NCBI GenBank assembly: GCA_027563935.2
Contig: CM050449.1
Span: 43,064,507 to 43,128,506 of the forward strand
Length of the DNA: 64,000 nucleotides
DNA from: Costus lasius
Lineage: Eukaryota > Streptophyta > Magnoliopsida > Zingiberales > Costaceae
Reading direction: 5' to 3'
The notes beneath the pieces were generated by a model. That model did not search any database. It was not told the origin of the DNA and worked only from the letters and a program-made list of their open reading frames with translations. Shown here one piece after another: positions 13,057-24,411 of this stretch. How positions within the stretch are numbered: position 1 is the first letter of the stretch; the number at the start of each line of letters is the position of its first letter. Both the position numbers and the translations under genes were made by a program.

Positions 13057-15006
13057 TGATGACACCAAAATATATAGTATACTTTGAATCATTTTATATA
13101 TCTTTTCATGCTAAATTGAAGATCTTTTCCTTCTTTTTATGCTAAGTTTATCAAATATTGCAAAATCTACTTCTGTTTTGGTTTTTCATGATTTTCAGCT
13201 AAAAAGGGACTATTTTAAGGTATTTTTAAGCAAAATCAAAGACATGGAAGAGTTACCATCATCAAGAGGAGATCACCTGACAAATTTCACGCAAATCAGA
13301 GCAACACACCAAAATAAGGTAGTGTCATATTCTATATTACGGTACCGTATTTCCGTACGCTACCGTAATATCAGAGCACTGCTATAAATTGGTGGATTTT
13401 CCGATCAGAGAGTTTAATGAAAAATATGGCACGACCGTAAGAAATTACATGGGTCATATTTTGAAGCGCATTCAGAACAGAGAAAATTGCTGAAATTATA
13501 GCACTGCCATAAACTTTGACACGGGCCGTATTTTCTAGACAATTTCGACCAGAGAGTTCAGCCAATTTTACGGTAGTGCCGTGAACCATTTTATGGTGCC
13601 GTATTTTTCAGACAATATCAGATCAAAGAACACGACCGTTTTTACGGCACTGTCGTGAAATATTACATTGCCGTATTTCTACTTTTGAACGCGACTTCCA
13701 CGGTCAACTTTGAAGCCCGATTTTTGTGGAGATGATTGTGGGAGATCCAAACATCCAAATTGAGATCCGAAAGAAGTGATGGACTGGTCTCAACGAAGAG
13801 AAGATAAAAACACCAAAAGGCCCAATTTTGAGGCAGAATCGAGGGAGCAATCGATATAGAGGCGTTTAGGGTTCGTCCTCACGCCGAAAGGCATGGAGGC
13901 CACCTCAGGCAGTGATTTTTACACAGAAGCTTCGCCTGGAGGAGAAAATGACACCCCAGAAGTTTAGAGCAAAAGGAGTTCGATTGGAGGAGGAATTAAT
14001 GAAAGAAGGGCTCGGGCACTATTCACAGCAAGTTTCCTTTGCAAAATACAGCTGTAATTTATATTACAGCCATGGTGCATTTTCTTAAACCCCCTTTTCT
14101 TCATTGATTTTTGACACTTTGATACTATGGCTTGTTTTATTTCTTCTTCCATGCAAGCTTAAACATATTTGGGACATGGGGTGTAATCCCCTTTGATTTC
14201 TTAATGATTAGATAACTTATTCTCTTCGTCAGAATAGTTTTATGATGATAATTTTGCTTATGTGAATAATTGCACTTTGATTCTCCATAGATTGATGTTT
14301 TATTCATGTTTTAGAGTTCTCGCAATAAGGACCGAAAGGTGACTTGCTTGAGAACTTGGAACCCTAGAATTGCATGTTAGGAACTTTCCGTAAGAAATTA
14401 GGTTAGTTCTTAATTATTTGATTTTAGTGATCTTATTGCCATGATAGATAATTTGAATATAGGATTGAGTTATTGTGTCAAACGTGGAGATCTTGCACGA
14501 AAGTGAGGATCGGAATGTTGGAAAACCATTAGTAGAACTTGTGTTGAGTCTCGGATGCACGAAAGTGATCCTTGAGATTCCACTCGAGATAATTAACTTA
14601 GAATTCTGATGCACGAAAGTGATCTTTGAGTTCTTTGATTGGTGATTTACTTATCTTTAGTGTTGGGATAGATCTTGCACGAAAGCGAGGATTGATCCCC
14701 GCATGATTGTTTGCACGAAAGTGAGATGATCCCATTATGAAGGAACTTAAGTCTTTATCATGATAAGATTAGTCTGACGACCTTTTATTTATGTCTAGTC
14801 GTTGAAGTTAAGGTGGATGAAACCCTAGTCCCAATGTTTCTCTTTGATTATCTCTTTAGCATATTCTCTGCATAGTTACTTCTATTAAATCTGCTTCACT
14901 TAGCTAGTGAGAGAACAATTATTTGGTACTTAACAGATAGGTCTCTGTGGGTTAGATATTTTTCTTTATTACTTCGAGTATCCGTGCACTTGCGGAGATA
15001 ACAACA
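13057..15006 (+). repeat. 5' LTR of Athila-A
   Basis: Begins TGATGACACC and ends near GAGATAACAACA, about 1950 bp. The solo LTR at 22467-24406 has the same start, internal motifs and nearly the same length (1940 bp), which fixes the end. It holds a block of near-palindromic ACGGNACTNCCGT motifs (13330-13690) and five spaced copies of TGCACGAAAG (about 14490-14725). Confidence 0.82.
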
Positions 15007-15130
15007 AGTGTGGTAACTCAACAAGTTTTTGGAGTCATATTAGGGGGTGACAAGTCCCTATGCGCCATACAATAAGTTTGGCTGGGACTTCAGAAATAAG
15101 TTTTGTTTACCTACTTGTTGGGATACAACA
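15007..15130 (+). other. 124-bp segment between LTR end and primer site of Athila-A
   Basis: In elements of this type the primer site normally abuts the LTR. Here 124 bp intervene. CAACAAGTTTTTGG occurs at 15019-15032 and again at 15126-15139, so this looks like a local duplication or template switch. Alternatively the LTR is longer in this copy and ends at 15130. Confidence 0.5.
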
Positions 15131-15132
15131 AG

Positions 15133-15152
15133 TTTTTGGCACCGTTGCCGGG
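15133..15152 (+). other. Primer binding region of Athila-A
   Basis: TTTTTGGCACCGTTGCCGGG is the characteristic sequence that follows the 5' LTR in plant Athila/Tat elements. Confidence 0.7.
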
Positions 15153-15424
15153 AACTTAGTTTTGTTAATATCAAAATAGTTGTTAGTATTGCTAGACTAG
15201 GTTTTATTTGTCTTAGATTTAACTTTGTTTTCTTTTTTTGTAGGTTTTGGATGTTCAGAAGTTGTGACAGAACTGAGATTTTCTAAAATCTGTGAATTTG
15301 CTTGTGTTTTATATTTTCTCTATTTTTTTATATTTAAAAAAAATAAAAAATAAAAAATAAAAAAAGGGTTTTATTTGATTGATTGGTGTTGGATTATCTT
15401 TCTGTTCTTGATAGATTTGAAGAT

Positions 15425-15872
15425 ATGTCTTTTAATTTCAACTCGTGGGCAATAGAAAGAGATGCAGTATATATGCCATATGAAAATGATTCATCATGCA
15501 CTCTTCAAGATAAGTTAGATTTTATCTCTCGTTAAATAGACACTTTAAATATGCATCCTGTTAAGACAACTTATTCTTCCATTAGTTGTGATATTTGTGG
15601 ATGTTTTGGTCATTATAGTTCTAATTGCCAAATTTTAATTTCTCCAAATTCCAATTTATCATGTTATGAAGATGATTAATATAATTCTGGATGGGAAAAT
15701 CAAACTTCTTTTTATGAGGATTGCTCAAATCATGTTTCTGAACCATACTTTGAAGATAGTAAGAAATCTAGGTTAGAATCCATGCTTGAAAAATTCATGT
15801 CAAATCAAAACCAATTCATGACAAATCAAAATAAGGAAATTAAAGATCTTAAGGAGATAATTGGTCAGCTTG
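15425..15872 (+). pseudogene. Athila-A gag remnant, N-terminal and zinc-knuckle part
   Basis: From ATG 15425 the frame reads MSFNFNSWAIERDAVYMPY and on to a stop after about 36 codons. It then continues in the same frame through a CCHC knuckle CDICGCFGHYSSNC (about 15586-15627), a second stop, and a coiled-coil-like stretch (SMLEKFMSNQNQF, NKEIKDLKEIIGQL) that ends at the Chromo-1 insertion. The large capsid-type gag domain is missing, so this is a shortened gag. The frame resumes at 29038. Gag packages element RNA; this copy cannot be translated as one protein. A42-type low-complexity A-rich DNA lies just upstream (15320-15368). Confidence 0.7.
15868..15872 (+). repeat. TSD of Chromo-1 (left), GCTTG
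   Basis: GCTTG abuts the left LTR and recurs at 29033-29037. Confidence 0.88.
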
Positions 15873-17567
15873 TGATGTAGCAACTAATAGGTAAGGGGTT
15901 CCTTAAGCCGTACTCTAGGGTTTTACACAATGCGCGATAAAATGGGAGAGGGTTGTGAGATGAGGGAAGAGAAAATGCGTCAGAAAAGTGTAGGGAATCC
16001 GGTAGAAAGCACGACGAAATGGTGACGAGTTCGATTAGGGTAATACGAATGTGAATGAGGAGAACGGCAACCAAATAAAATAATGCAACGCAGTAACCTC
16101 GTAGCAATTTTAGCAATTTCCTTCAACTCACTTAGCACGTTTTAAGCGAAGCTCGCGTGGGGATTGCGGTTTTACGCGGTTTAGCTCGCGCGCCTATGAA
16201 GCTGAAACAAACCAAAAATAAGAGATCTGACCACCGCTCCGATGGCAGATGGCCGGGGGTGAAAGATCGAAGAAAACCACAGCGAAGGAATGCGATGAAA
16301 ACGTAAAGAAAACAGGCGAACCTGACCCACCGGAAAGGTAGGATTTACTTCTTATAAAGCGGGGAACACAAGCTGGAAACATGTCGAGTCGAGACACTGG
16401 TTCCCGACCCTTACAAACTCCGAAGGCGAAGCGACTTCACCCTCCACACAAGCTGCAAGCTCTCTTGCTCACCAGGAGATCTCTACCTCTAAGAGAACTA
16501 ACTAACACACTAGCCCTACCTCCTCTTTCATAGAATAAGAGGGATGGAAACAAACAAAATACATAAGGGACAAGGAACTTTAACCACCCAACAACTATTG
16601 CAGGCCACTAAAGTGGTCAAGCTGCAACTACAAGACAAATATTAACAAACTATCACATAATATTCTTCGAAGCTGGTACCATGATCCTGCGTCTTCGTAC
16701 GAGGGTAGCTTAGACGCGCTCGGAGCACATGGCGACAAAATAGCAGAATTTGGACGTCATGGGCTGATTTACCACCATGGCGGCTCGATCTTGGGCCGAA
16801 TTACGAATGAGATTGAGCGGCCCATTTGGGGATGGGTCCTCAGGCGGCTGGCCTGTAGTGTCCTTGGGTTGAGTCGCATCGGTTTGGGTGGAAATGGGAC
16901 TAACGACGCCTATGAAACGATCCGGAGGCTTGCTTTTGCGCTGGGATTACCGGATTATCACCTTGTTGGGCTCCTTTGGATCATCATGAGGTGGAGCAAC
17001 AAAGTAGGGAGGGTGGTGCATGTCGAAATGGGGTCATTAGGGCCTGATCTGATCATCAGAGGCGAACACGGCCTACCCTTGTCGGTGGTCACGGGCGTGT
17101 TTGGATGCTCCAGATCCCATCGCGGAGATTACGGTCAGGGCACGGGCATGTCGCGGGCCATGTTCTCATTCGCGTCGCGGCTGGACCATGTCATGGCCGT
17201 GCTGGTCTTCATGGCCTAGACGTGTCGGGGCGGACGGTCAGGGCTGTAGTCCACTTTACGGGCCGTAATGTTGGGTCTAGAATCCACAGAAAGTTGCGTC
17301 ACGGCCGTGTTCTCCATCATGGCCTGGCCGTGTCCGGGTTGGTTTGGTGCGGCGCCAAACATGGTCTCGGGAACGGGCGTGCAAATGGGCTGCATGCTTG
17401 TCACGGGTGTGACCGTCGTCACGGCCTGGCTGTGTCGGGGTCTGGGAAGCTGAAGTTGGGTTGAAAATTCCTCCAGTCCTAGGGAGTCTCCCCAAATGCC
17501 TTCTAGAGGAGTTGGATTGTCCTCGTGGACCTACATGGGTCCGTCAATGCGGGTTGCTCCTGTATTA
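15873..17567 (-). repeat. 3' LTR of Chromo-1 (left copy)
   Basis: Matches 27353-29032 along its length with many substitutions and small indels, for example an extra 16 or so bases near 16603. Read on the minus strand the first bases are TAATACAG instead of the TGATGCAG of the other LTR. Repeats of a CACGGCCGTG-like palindrome occur near 17100-17430. Confidence 0.88.
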
Positions 17568-17596
17568 GCTTCCGCTACGTGATTTGATGAGTTCTC

Positions 17597-17699
17597 CTAT
17601 GGAGAACTGGGGGGTAGCGGGTCGTCAGGGTCAGAAGGCGCCTCCAAAGGGTTGTAGAAGGGGAGGAGGTCCACCACGTTGAAGACGGGGTGGATCCCC
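17597..17699 (-). pseudogene. Chromo-1 integrase C-terminal tail
   Basis: Minus-strand translation gives GIHPVFNVVDLLPFYNPL and a proline/aspartate-rich tail ending PPSSP before a stop at 17597-17599. The HPVFNV motif is typical of the integrase C-terminus of plant gypsy elements. The upstream part is cut off at 17699 by the copia LTR; the next integrase sequence is at 21208. Confidence 0.8.
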
Positions 17700-19421
17700 T
17701 GTTGGGGTATGCCCTTAAGGCTAATGTTTGAGGCCTTGGGATTGTAAAAGTATCATGTAATAAACTCTTATGTTTATAAAAGGCATGGTTATTATTCAGG
17801 TTGTTACCTTGTCTGCTGTAATAAGTGTACTTCTGAATAATGTCTCAAAGCTGTTCAGCTAGGCTGACAGGCTATAAGTCCTTAGTCGAGATATCTTGGT
17901 GAACATGAGACAGCCTTGATATGGTTAAGACTAATATGTGTTCTAATCTTATAGGATGCTTCGAGCATGGAATAAGATATAGACTCATGGGTACATTAGA
18001 TGTACTGGACAGACCCTTTTAGGATATTCAATTGTTTGTCACAATGTGAATAATCCTTGATAGCAGCAAGTGGCACATTTCCTTTGACTTGAGATCACTT
18101 GTGTTTCTAAATGATGATTGTCATTGTTTTGAGGTAGTTCAATATCATTTGAAACATAATGATTATAGACTATCTTGGATGGTGAGCTTGAGTCAGGTTA
18201 GGGCACTAGTGATAGATATAGGATTGCCGTCTCCTTGTTTAAGGAGTGTGATGTTCTAAAGGGGCCCCCCTTATATGAGATGATTGAGAAAGTGTATGGC
18301 CATACCCAGATGACTATGTTCATCTGATCTAATCATGCTCATCGTATTGGAGTTACAGGCTTGACATGCTTGTCCAATAAGAACATCCAGTGGCAAAGGA
18401 AACATGCATGCCTTGTGAGTTTGATTCACACTTGTGCCATGGTTTGGGTGTAGTCTTGGAAGACTATTTCCTTTATATCGGGAGACAGTGATGTGTTGCT
18501 AGATACCCCTCACTGATCGTGATAACGTAAGTTATCGTTACCGACATTTAAAGGAAACCCTCAGGGTCGCACAAATTGATGATATGGCTTTCTTGAGTCA
18601 GATCGTGTGGACTGAATTGTTTTGGTTCAGTTTAAAGGAGTTTAAACTCTGATTGCAAGTGAGATCTAGCCTGATCATGTTTGATTGATTAGGGCTTGAG
18701 ATCGGTAAGCTTCGATGGAGAGTAGTGATGCTAGATCGGTGAGATCAAAGGCATCAAGGGATGTACGGTTAGATCTCGAACCTTCATGGTTCAGATGAGA
18801 TTTAGACCATTGCTTGGCTTGGTTCAATTTAGTCTTTGAACCGAATTCAATTGGACCGAATTCAATTGAACCGGTTCACATATGTGAACGCATGGTTCAA
18901 TCGAATTGGCGTTTTGTTTTGGTTCATTAGACATGAACGCTTGAAGTGATGACTTACCATTTTGGGAATGGAGGTTTCGGAAATGGTTCTTCAACGCCTC
19001 ACTTGGATGAAAAACGCTTGTCTCTTCTCAACGATAGCTTCTTGCTTTCGGTGTGGTGAGATTGGAAGAGGACAAGGAAGAGTTCATCCACGCCAAGTTC
19101 ATCCATCATCTCCTTCACGCGACAAGTGAACTTGAAGATCCTTGCTAGCACAAGGAGCAACAAGAAGAAAGGCCACTTCTCATCTTGTGTGCGCATCTTG
19201 TGGAGGAGACCCCTATTCGATCTCTTCTTCCAAGCCGACCTCCAACTCTATGGCTATGGTATAGATCTAAACTCATTCAAGTTGATCATATGCTCATGCT
19301 AAGATTGTTGAAAACACATGCTTCCGCTTGCAATTTTTATGCGCCACCCCCTTAGTGTTTTCGCCCCCCTCTTGAAAGGGATTGCATCAGGTTTGCGCTC
19401 CCCCTTGAAGGGGACCCTTCA
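17700..19421 (+). repeat. 5' LTR of Copia-3
   Basis: TGTTGGGG to GGGACCCTTCA, 1722 bp, followed by the primer site TGGTATCAGAGCC at 19424-19436. It is more diverged from the Copia-2 LTRs than those are from each other. Confidence 0.92.
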
Positions 19422-19423
19422 AT

Positions 19424-19436
19424 TGGTATCAGAGCC
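19424..19436 (+). other. Primer binding site of Copia-3
   Basis: TGGTATCAGAGCC, two bases after the LTR, is complementary to initiator Met-tRNA. The leader from here to 21204 is non-coding and parallels that of Copia-2. Confidence 0.88.
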
Positions 19437-21207
19437 ATGTTGAAGCATGTTAATATGATTGCTTGATATTTCTGTGATCCATGTTTGCGCATCTTCATGT
19501 ATGCTTAGATCTTGTTCACATGCGAAAATTGACATGTTATTTCTCCATGCGAAAGTAAGATGTTTACTTATCTTAGCGCATGTTGTTTGTTCATGATGTC
19601 GCATGTCTTGTGTTGGCGCTTAGTTTATGTTGTTTTATCAAACAAAACCCTAACTTGCGCGCCTATGACTAGATCTAAAGTGCCACCTACTATAAACCCT
19701 TAGATGGGTTGATGGGGCTGAAGTCACCTCTAGGTTAGATCCAATAGTCTGATCAGACCATCTGACAGCCTAGATGGATCGACCAGATGGCACCTGTGCG
19801 CAAGCACGAGGTGGCCATAGGTCGATTGCATCTTAGGCGTGTAGCGAGGTCTGGTTGAGACAACCAGTGAACACTCTTGAGTTAGGCCCGGGGTCACACC
19901 CGCTTGCCAGAACTCTTGATGGTTGTTCAGCTCTTAGCGCATGCATGGTTGACCATTAGGTCAACTCGGGTCAGTTAGGACTCGGTGCATGCAAGGGCAG
20001 TGGATCTAACTAGATGGATGAGTGGATCCCTATCAATGGACCATTGTAAGGTTGTAGGGCACATAAGGAAGTTAAAATTGATGCCTATGGGGTTTTCAAA
20101 ATTTAATTTCTTGATTGGATCACATGATGATTAAGACCATATGCTTGTTTATTTAATCTTATGTGGGTTGCCCAAATGTGTGCTGTGCTGGGGCCTGCGT
20201 GCCTGGTTAATTATAAGTTAATATTATTGTGATCTGCGAATCACATTTTTCATTAATCTATTGTATAATTGACCTACGAGTCAAAGCTTGTCTAGATAGA
20301 TCAAAATGTATTTTGATTAGACAAGAGCATAAAGGCACACATCCAAGAGGGGCATTCAGCTGGTGGCGCACCTGAGGTGCTCTTGGCGCTAGGGCCCTGG
20401 GTTGGACCAGATGAGATGCAAAAGAGCTCAAGTGAAGACTTAAGTAAAATTAAGGTCTTACTTAGGGTTCATGGGCTTTTACCACATAAGATCATGCTTT
20501 CTATTTATTGTTGATATAATTAGAATTGCATGTGTTTATCTTCTGCTATAGCCATAGGATTTGCCTGATAGTAAGAAGATAAAAGACCGTTAAAATCCAA
20601 CGCTAACATATCAAGCTCGGAAAGCCTTCTGACGCGAAACCTCACCGTTCTGACTATCGTTGGAGCCGTGTTGTACCCACTCAGTGGGCACGTCCATCTA
20701 TCTTCAGACGGTGCTGGATTTCACCTGCGTGTTACAGAGAAGGGATTTATCGCTTCTCGTTGCTCAGCATAGCACGTGGTGGTCCAGGGAGTAGGTCAGG
20801 TCAGCTTGACCATGTAGGCTACATATGTGGCGCATATGGTAGCACATGGAGGCAGCCATCTGTGGGATCAGAGATTGTGTTGTACTAACTCAGTTGGCAC
20901 AGTCTGCTGGATTGCCCAGATGAAGGGGAATCGCACGGGTTGGCGATTGGCTAGGACAGCCTACCAGAAATTAGTGCTTGTCATCTCTGTGCATCTTATC
21001 TCGCCTGAGCGGGACGCGGAGACCAAGTATGAAATCTGGATCCCATCTCACTAAAAGAGTGTTACTCTTTCGGACTGTTTACTGGATTTTTCAGTCAGAC
21101 AAAATAGTGAGAAAAGAATCTTTCTTAAGTCCTGGATTGATTCTGAACATTGATACTGACCTTGCTGTTCTTGCTTGTTGTAGATTCCTGCAGCAACGAA
21201 CACCATG

Positions 21208-22466
21208 AGTTGTGTAGGAGTGTAGGAGTGACCAAAGAGTGAGCGCCAGAAATGGCTTACAAAATGCATGTCGCGATCGGACACGATCGTGTTGGGAAGA
21301 CCATGGAGACGCATGATCTCCCTAACAAAAAGATGGGTGACGTGGGACGCATCCGCAGTGCGCGAACACGGGATAAAGTGGGCCATCTTCGAAAACTGGT
21401 CTACGACCACGTAGATGGAATCGAAACGGCAGGCGGTCTGAGGCAACCCAAGGACAAAGTCCATGCTCAGGTCGCGCCACAGGCCGGTGGCCATTGGTAA
21501 GGGGGTATAGAGACCCGTGTTCGGAGGGTAGGGTTTGGACAACTGACAGGTCCCGCAATGGCACACGATGCGCTCAACAAGGGTATTGTCACGGCCAAAA
21601 TAGGCATTCCTCCACCATCTCAAGGGTATTGTCACGGCCATGATGGCCGGCGACGCCACCCACGTGAAGCTTGAGCAAAAGATGATCTCGAAGCGATGAA
21701 CGGGGAATGCACAAACGATTCCCCAATAAGAGGCAACCCTCACACAACTGGTAGGGGTAGTCGGGATCGGTTGACTCGGTCAAAGCAGCGTAGATGGCAC
21801 CAAAATCAGAACAAGTGGCGTATTCCTCTTTGACATGGTCAAAGGTATTGACACAGGTGCGCATCACGCATAAGAGGGTCCGGACATGACTCAGGGCATC
21901 CGCGACTACATTCTCCTTACCCGCCTTATGATTGATCACAAAGGACTACTGCTGTAGGTACTCAACCCACTTAGCATGGCGGGCGCCTAACTTCTTTTGG
22001 GCGTTGATGAAGGAGAGGGCCTGATGTTCGCTATACAATACGAACTCACGGTGAAGAAGATTGTGCCGCCAGTGGCGCAATGACTGGACAATCGCATAAA
22101 ATTCCTTATCGTAAGTCGAATAATGCTGGCGAACAGTGTTCAACTTCTCACTGAAGAAGGCCATGGGATGGCCCTCCTGACTAAGAGACCCACCGATGCC
22201 AGAACCGGAGGCATCACATGCGACCTCGAAGACTTTCAAAAAGTTGGGGAGGCACAAGACAGGAGCGGTGGTCAAGGCGTCCTTAAGTGCGTCGAAAGCT
22301 CGTTGAGTGGCAAGGGTCCACTCAAACTTGTCCTTAGAGAGATGCTGGGTTAAGGGGGTTGCAATCGTGCTGAACCCATGGATGAACCGGCGGTAGAAGC
22401 TCGCAAGACCTAAGAAACTACGGACCTTAGTCATGGTGCGAGGTTTAGGCCAATGCTGGATGGCCT
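21208..22466 (-). pseudogene. Chromo-1 RNase H and integrase, broken
   Basis: On the minus strand, 22466 to about 21946 covers the end of RT and RNase H: VRSFLGLASFYRRFI, FEVACDASGSGIGG, FYAIVQSLRHWRHNL. From 21939 the integrase follows: a spacer (KENVVADALS), an HH-CC zinc region (HVGGVAGHHGRDN ... CHCGTC), and a core with MDFVLGLP and IVSDRDMHFVSHFW carrying the two Asp residues. The catalytic Glu region is missing because Copia-3 truncates the gene at 21208. A short direct repeat (near 21577-21597 and 21619-21639) within the zinc region shifts the frame. RT sequence continues beyond the solo LTR at 24407. Confidence 0.88.
22462..22466 (+). repeat. TSD of solo LTR (left), GGCCT
   Basis: Exact match to 24407-24411. 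Removing the LTR rejoins the Chromo-1 RT sequence. Confidence 0.88.
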
Positions 22467-24406
22467 TGATGACACCAAAATTCATTGTGATTTCTATGCC
22501 ATTTTATTGATATTTATATGTCATATTCATAGACTTTGCTTCTTTTTATACCATATTTTATCAATATCTGCAGAATCTACACTCTTTTCTATTTTTGATG
22601 ATTTTCAGGTAAAAAGGCACTATTTTTAGGCATTTTCAAGCGAAATCAAATACATAGAAGGATTCCCATCATCAAGAGGAGGTCACCCAAGAAATTTCAT
22701 GCAAAACGGAGCAAGTCAGCAAATTACGGTAGTGCCGTAATCCATTTTACGATACCGTATTTTTAGATAGTACCGTAAAATCCGAGGCCTGCCGTATTTT
22801 CAAGAATTTCCGAACAGAAAGTTTTTCAGATTTTATGGCACCGCCGTAAACAATATTACGGTACCGTATTTTAGAAACCTTTAGAATAGAAACTTCGCTC
22901 AATATTACGGCACTACCGTAAGAAACTACATGGGCCGTAATTGCCAGATGTTCGCGAACAGAGAGTTCAGCCGATTTTACGGCACTACCGTAAACCAGAT
23001 TACTGTGCCGTAATTTCCGGACGACATTAGAACAGAAGACTCGAGCGATTTTACGGCAGTGTCGTAAACTATTCCACTGCCGCAATTCCTATTCTGAACG
23101 CGACGCCCAGGTCAACTTCAACGCCTGAATCTTGTGGAGAGGATTGCGAGCAATCCAGAACTCCAAGTTGGATACCGTAAGAAGCAAAAGGAGAGCTTTG
23201 GACGAGAGGAACGGACACACACCAGAAGCCCCAATTTTCATCGACTGTCGAGAGAGAAATTGCGATTCACACCGCCGCCTAGGGTTTGGCTGCCGCGTTC
23301 AATCCAGATGATCTCCAGCCGTGATTTTCATACTAAAGCTTCGTCTGAAAGAGGAGATAACGGGCAGAAGTTTCAGATCAAAAAGAGATCAATTGGAAGA
23401 GAAATCGAAGAAAAAGGAGTCACCGACACTGTTCATCGACGATCTTTGCAATTTACGGCTGTGAAATACTTCACAGCCGTGCTGTATTTTCTAAACTTCT
23501 CTTTTCCTTTGATTTTTGATCCTCTGAAACCATGACTTATTGTAATTCCTTCATGATGATAGCTTAAACTACTTTTGGGACATGGGGGGAGTAATTCACT
23601 TAATCTCTAATGACTAAATAACTACTTTTTCACTATTTCGTTGAGTTTAATCTTAACATGATGATTTTGCTCATGTGATAATTGTGCTTAGACTCTCTAT
23701 AAGTCCATGTTACTAATTATGTTTTTAGAGTTTTCACAATGAGACTGAAAGGTGATTTTCTTGAGAACTTGGAACCCTAGAATTGCATATTAGGATCCCT
23801 TCCTTAGGTTAGATCTAATTTGATCTGTTCTAGTAGATTAATTGTCATGATTATAACATGAACCTATAGATCGAATCTATTTGTCAAACGTAGAGATCTT
23901 GTGTGAAAGCAAGGATTAGAACGTTGGAGATCTATGAGTAAAACTAGTGTAGAGACTCGGATGCACGAAAGTGATCCTTGAGACTCCACTAGAGATTATC
24001 AACCTAGAATTCGGATGCACGAAAGTGATCCTTGAGTTCATTGTTTGATGATTTACTGATCTTCAGCATTGGGACGAATCTTGCGCGAAAGCGAAGACAA
24101 ATTCCTATGCGGTTGTTTGCATGAAAGTGAAACAATCCTTTTATTAAGTAAATTACATCTTCATCATGATTAAATTGAACTGACGAAATCCTTATTCATA
24201 TCTAGTCATAAAAGTTAAAGTGAACGAAACCCTAGTCCCAGCTTTTCTCTCTGATAATTCCGTTTTAGCTTCCAATTTCTATTATCACTACTTCGATTAG
24301 CCTTGATAGTAGGAAATCAACTATTTAGTATTCGACAACATTGGTCTTTGTGGGTTCGATATCTTAATTATTACTTCGAGTATCCGTGCACTTGCAGATC
24401 ACAATA
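22467..24406 (+). repeat. Solo LTR of the Athila-A family, inserted in Chromo-1 RT
   Basis: Starts TGATGACACC like the Athila-A LTR and is 1940 bp long. It ends CACAATA, where TACAACA-type ends are expected, so the last bases have mutated. It holds the same ACGGCACTACCGTAA-type repeats (22725-23080) and five GCACGAAAG-type motifs (about 23910-24130). No internal region is present and a perfect GGCCT TSD flanks it. This is the usual result of LTR-LTR recombination. Confidence 0.92.
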
Positions 24407-24411
24407 GGCCT
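24407..24411 (+). repeat. TSD of solo LTR (right), GGCCT
   Basis: Exact match to 22462-22466. Confidence 0.88.

Larger units (their letters stand above)
17700..21207 (+). mobile_element. Copia-3, truncated copia copy (5' LTR plus leader)
   Basis: Same family as Copia-1 and Copia-2. It has a full LTR, a primer site, and a leader matching 5177-6994, and stops at the gag start codon (ATG 21205-21207), after which Chromo-1 integrase sequence begins. No 3' LTR and no matching TSD are present. The integrase on the two sides does not join: it lacks the stretch from after the SYTPTQL residues to GIHPVF. A deletion therefore removed the rest of the copia element together with host element DNA. Confidence 0.9.
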
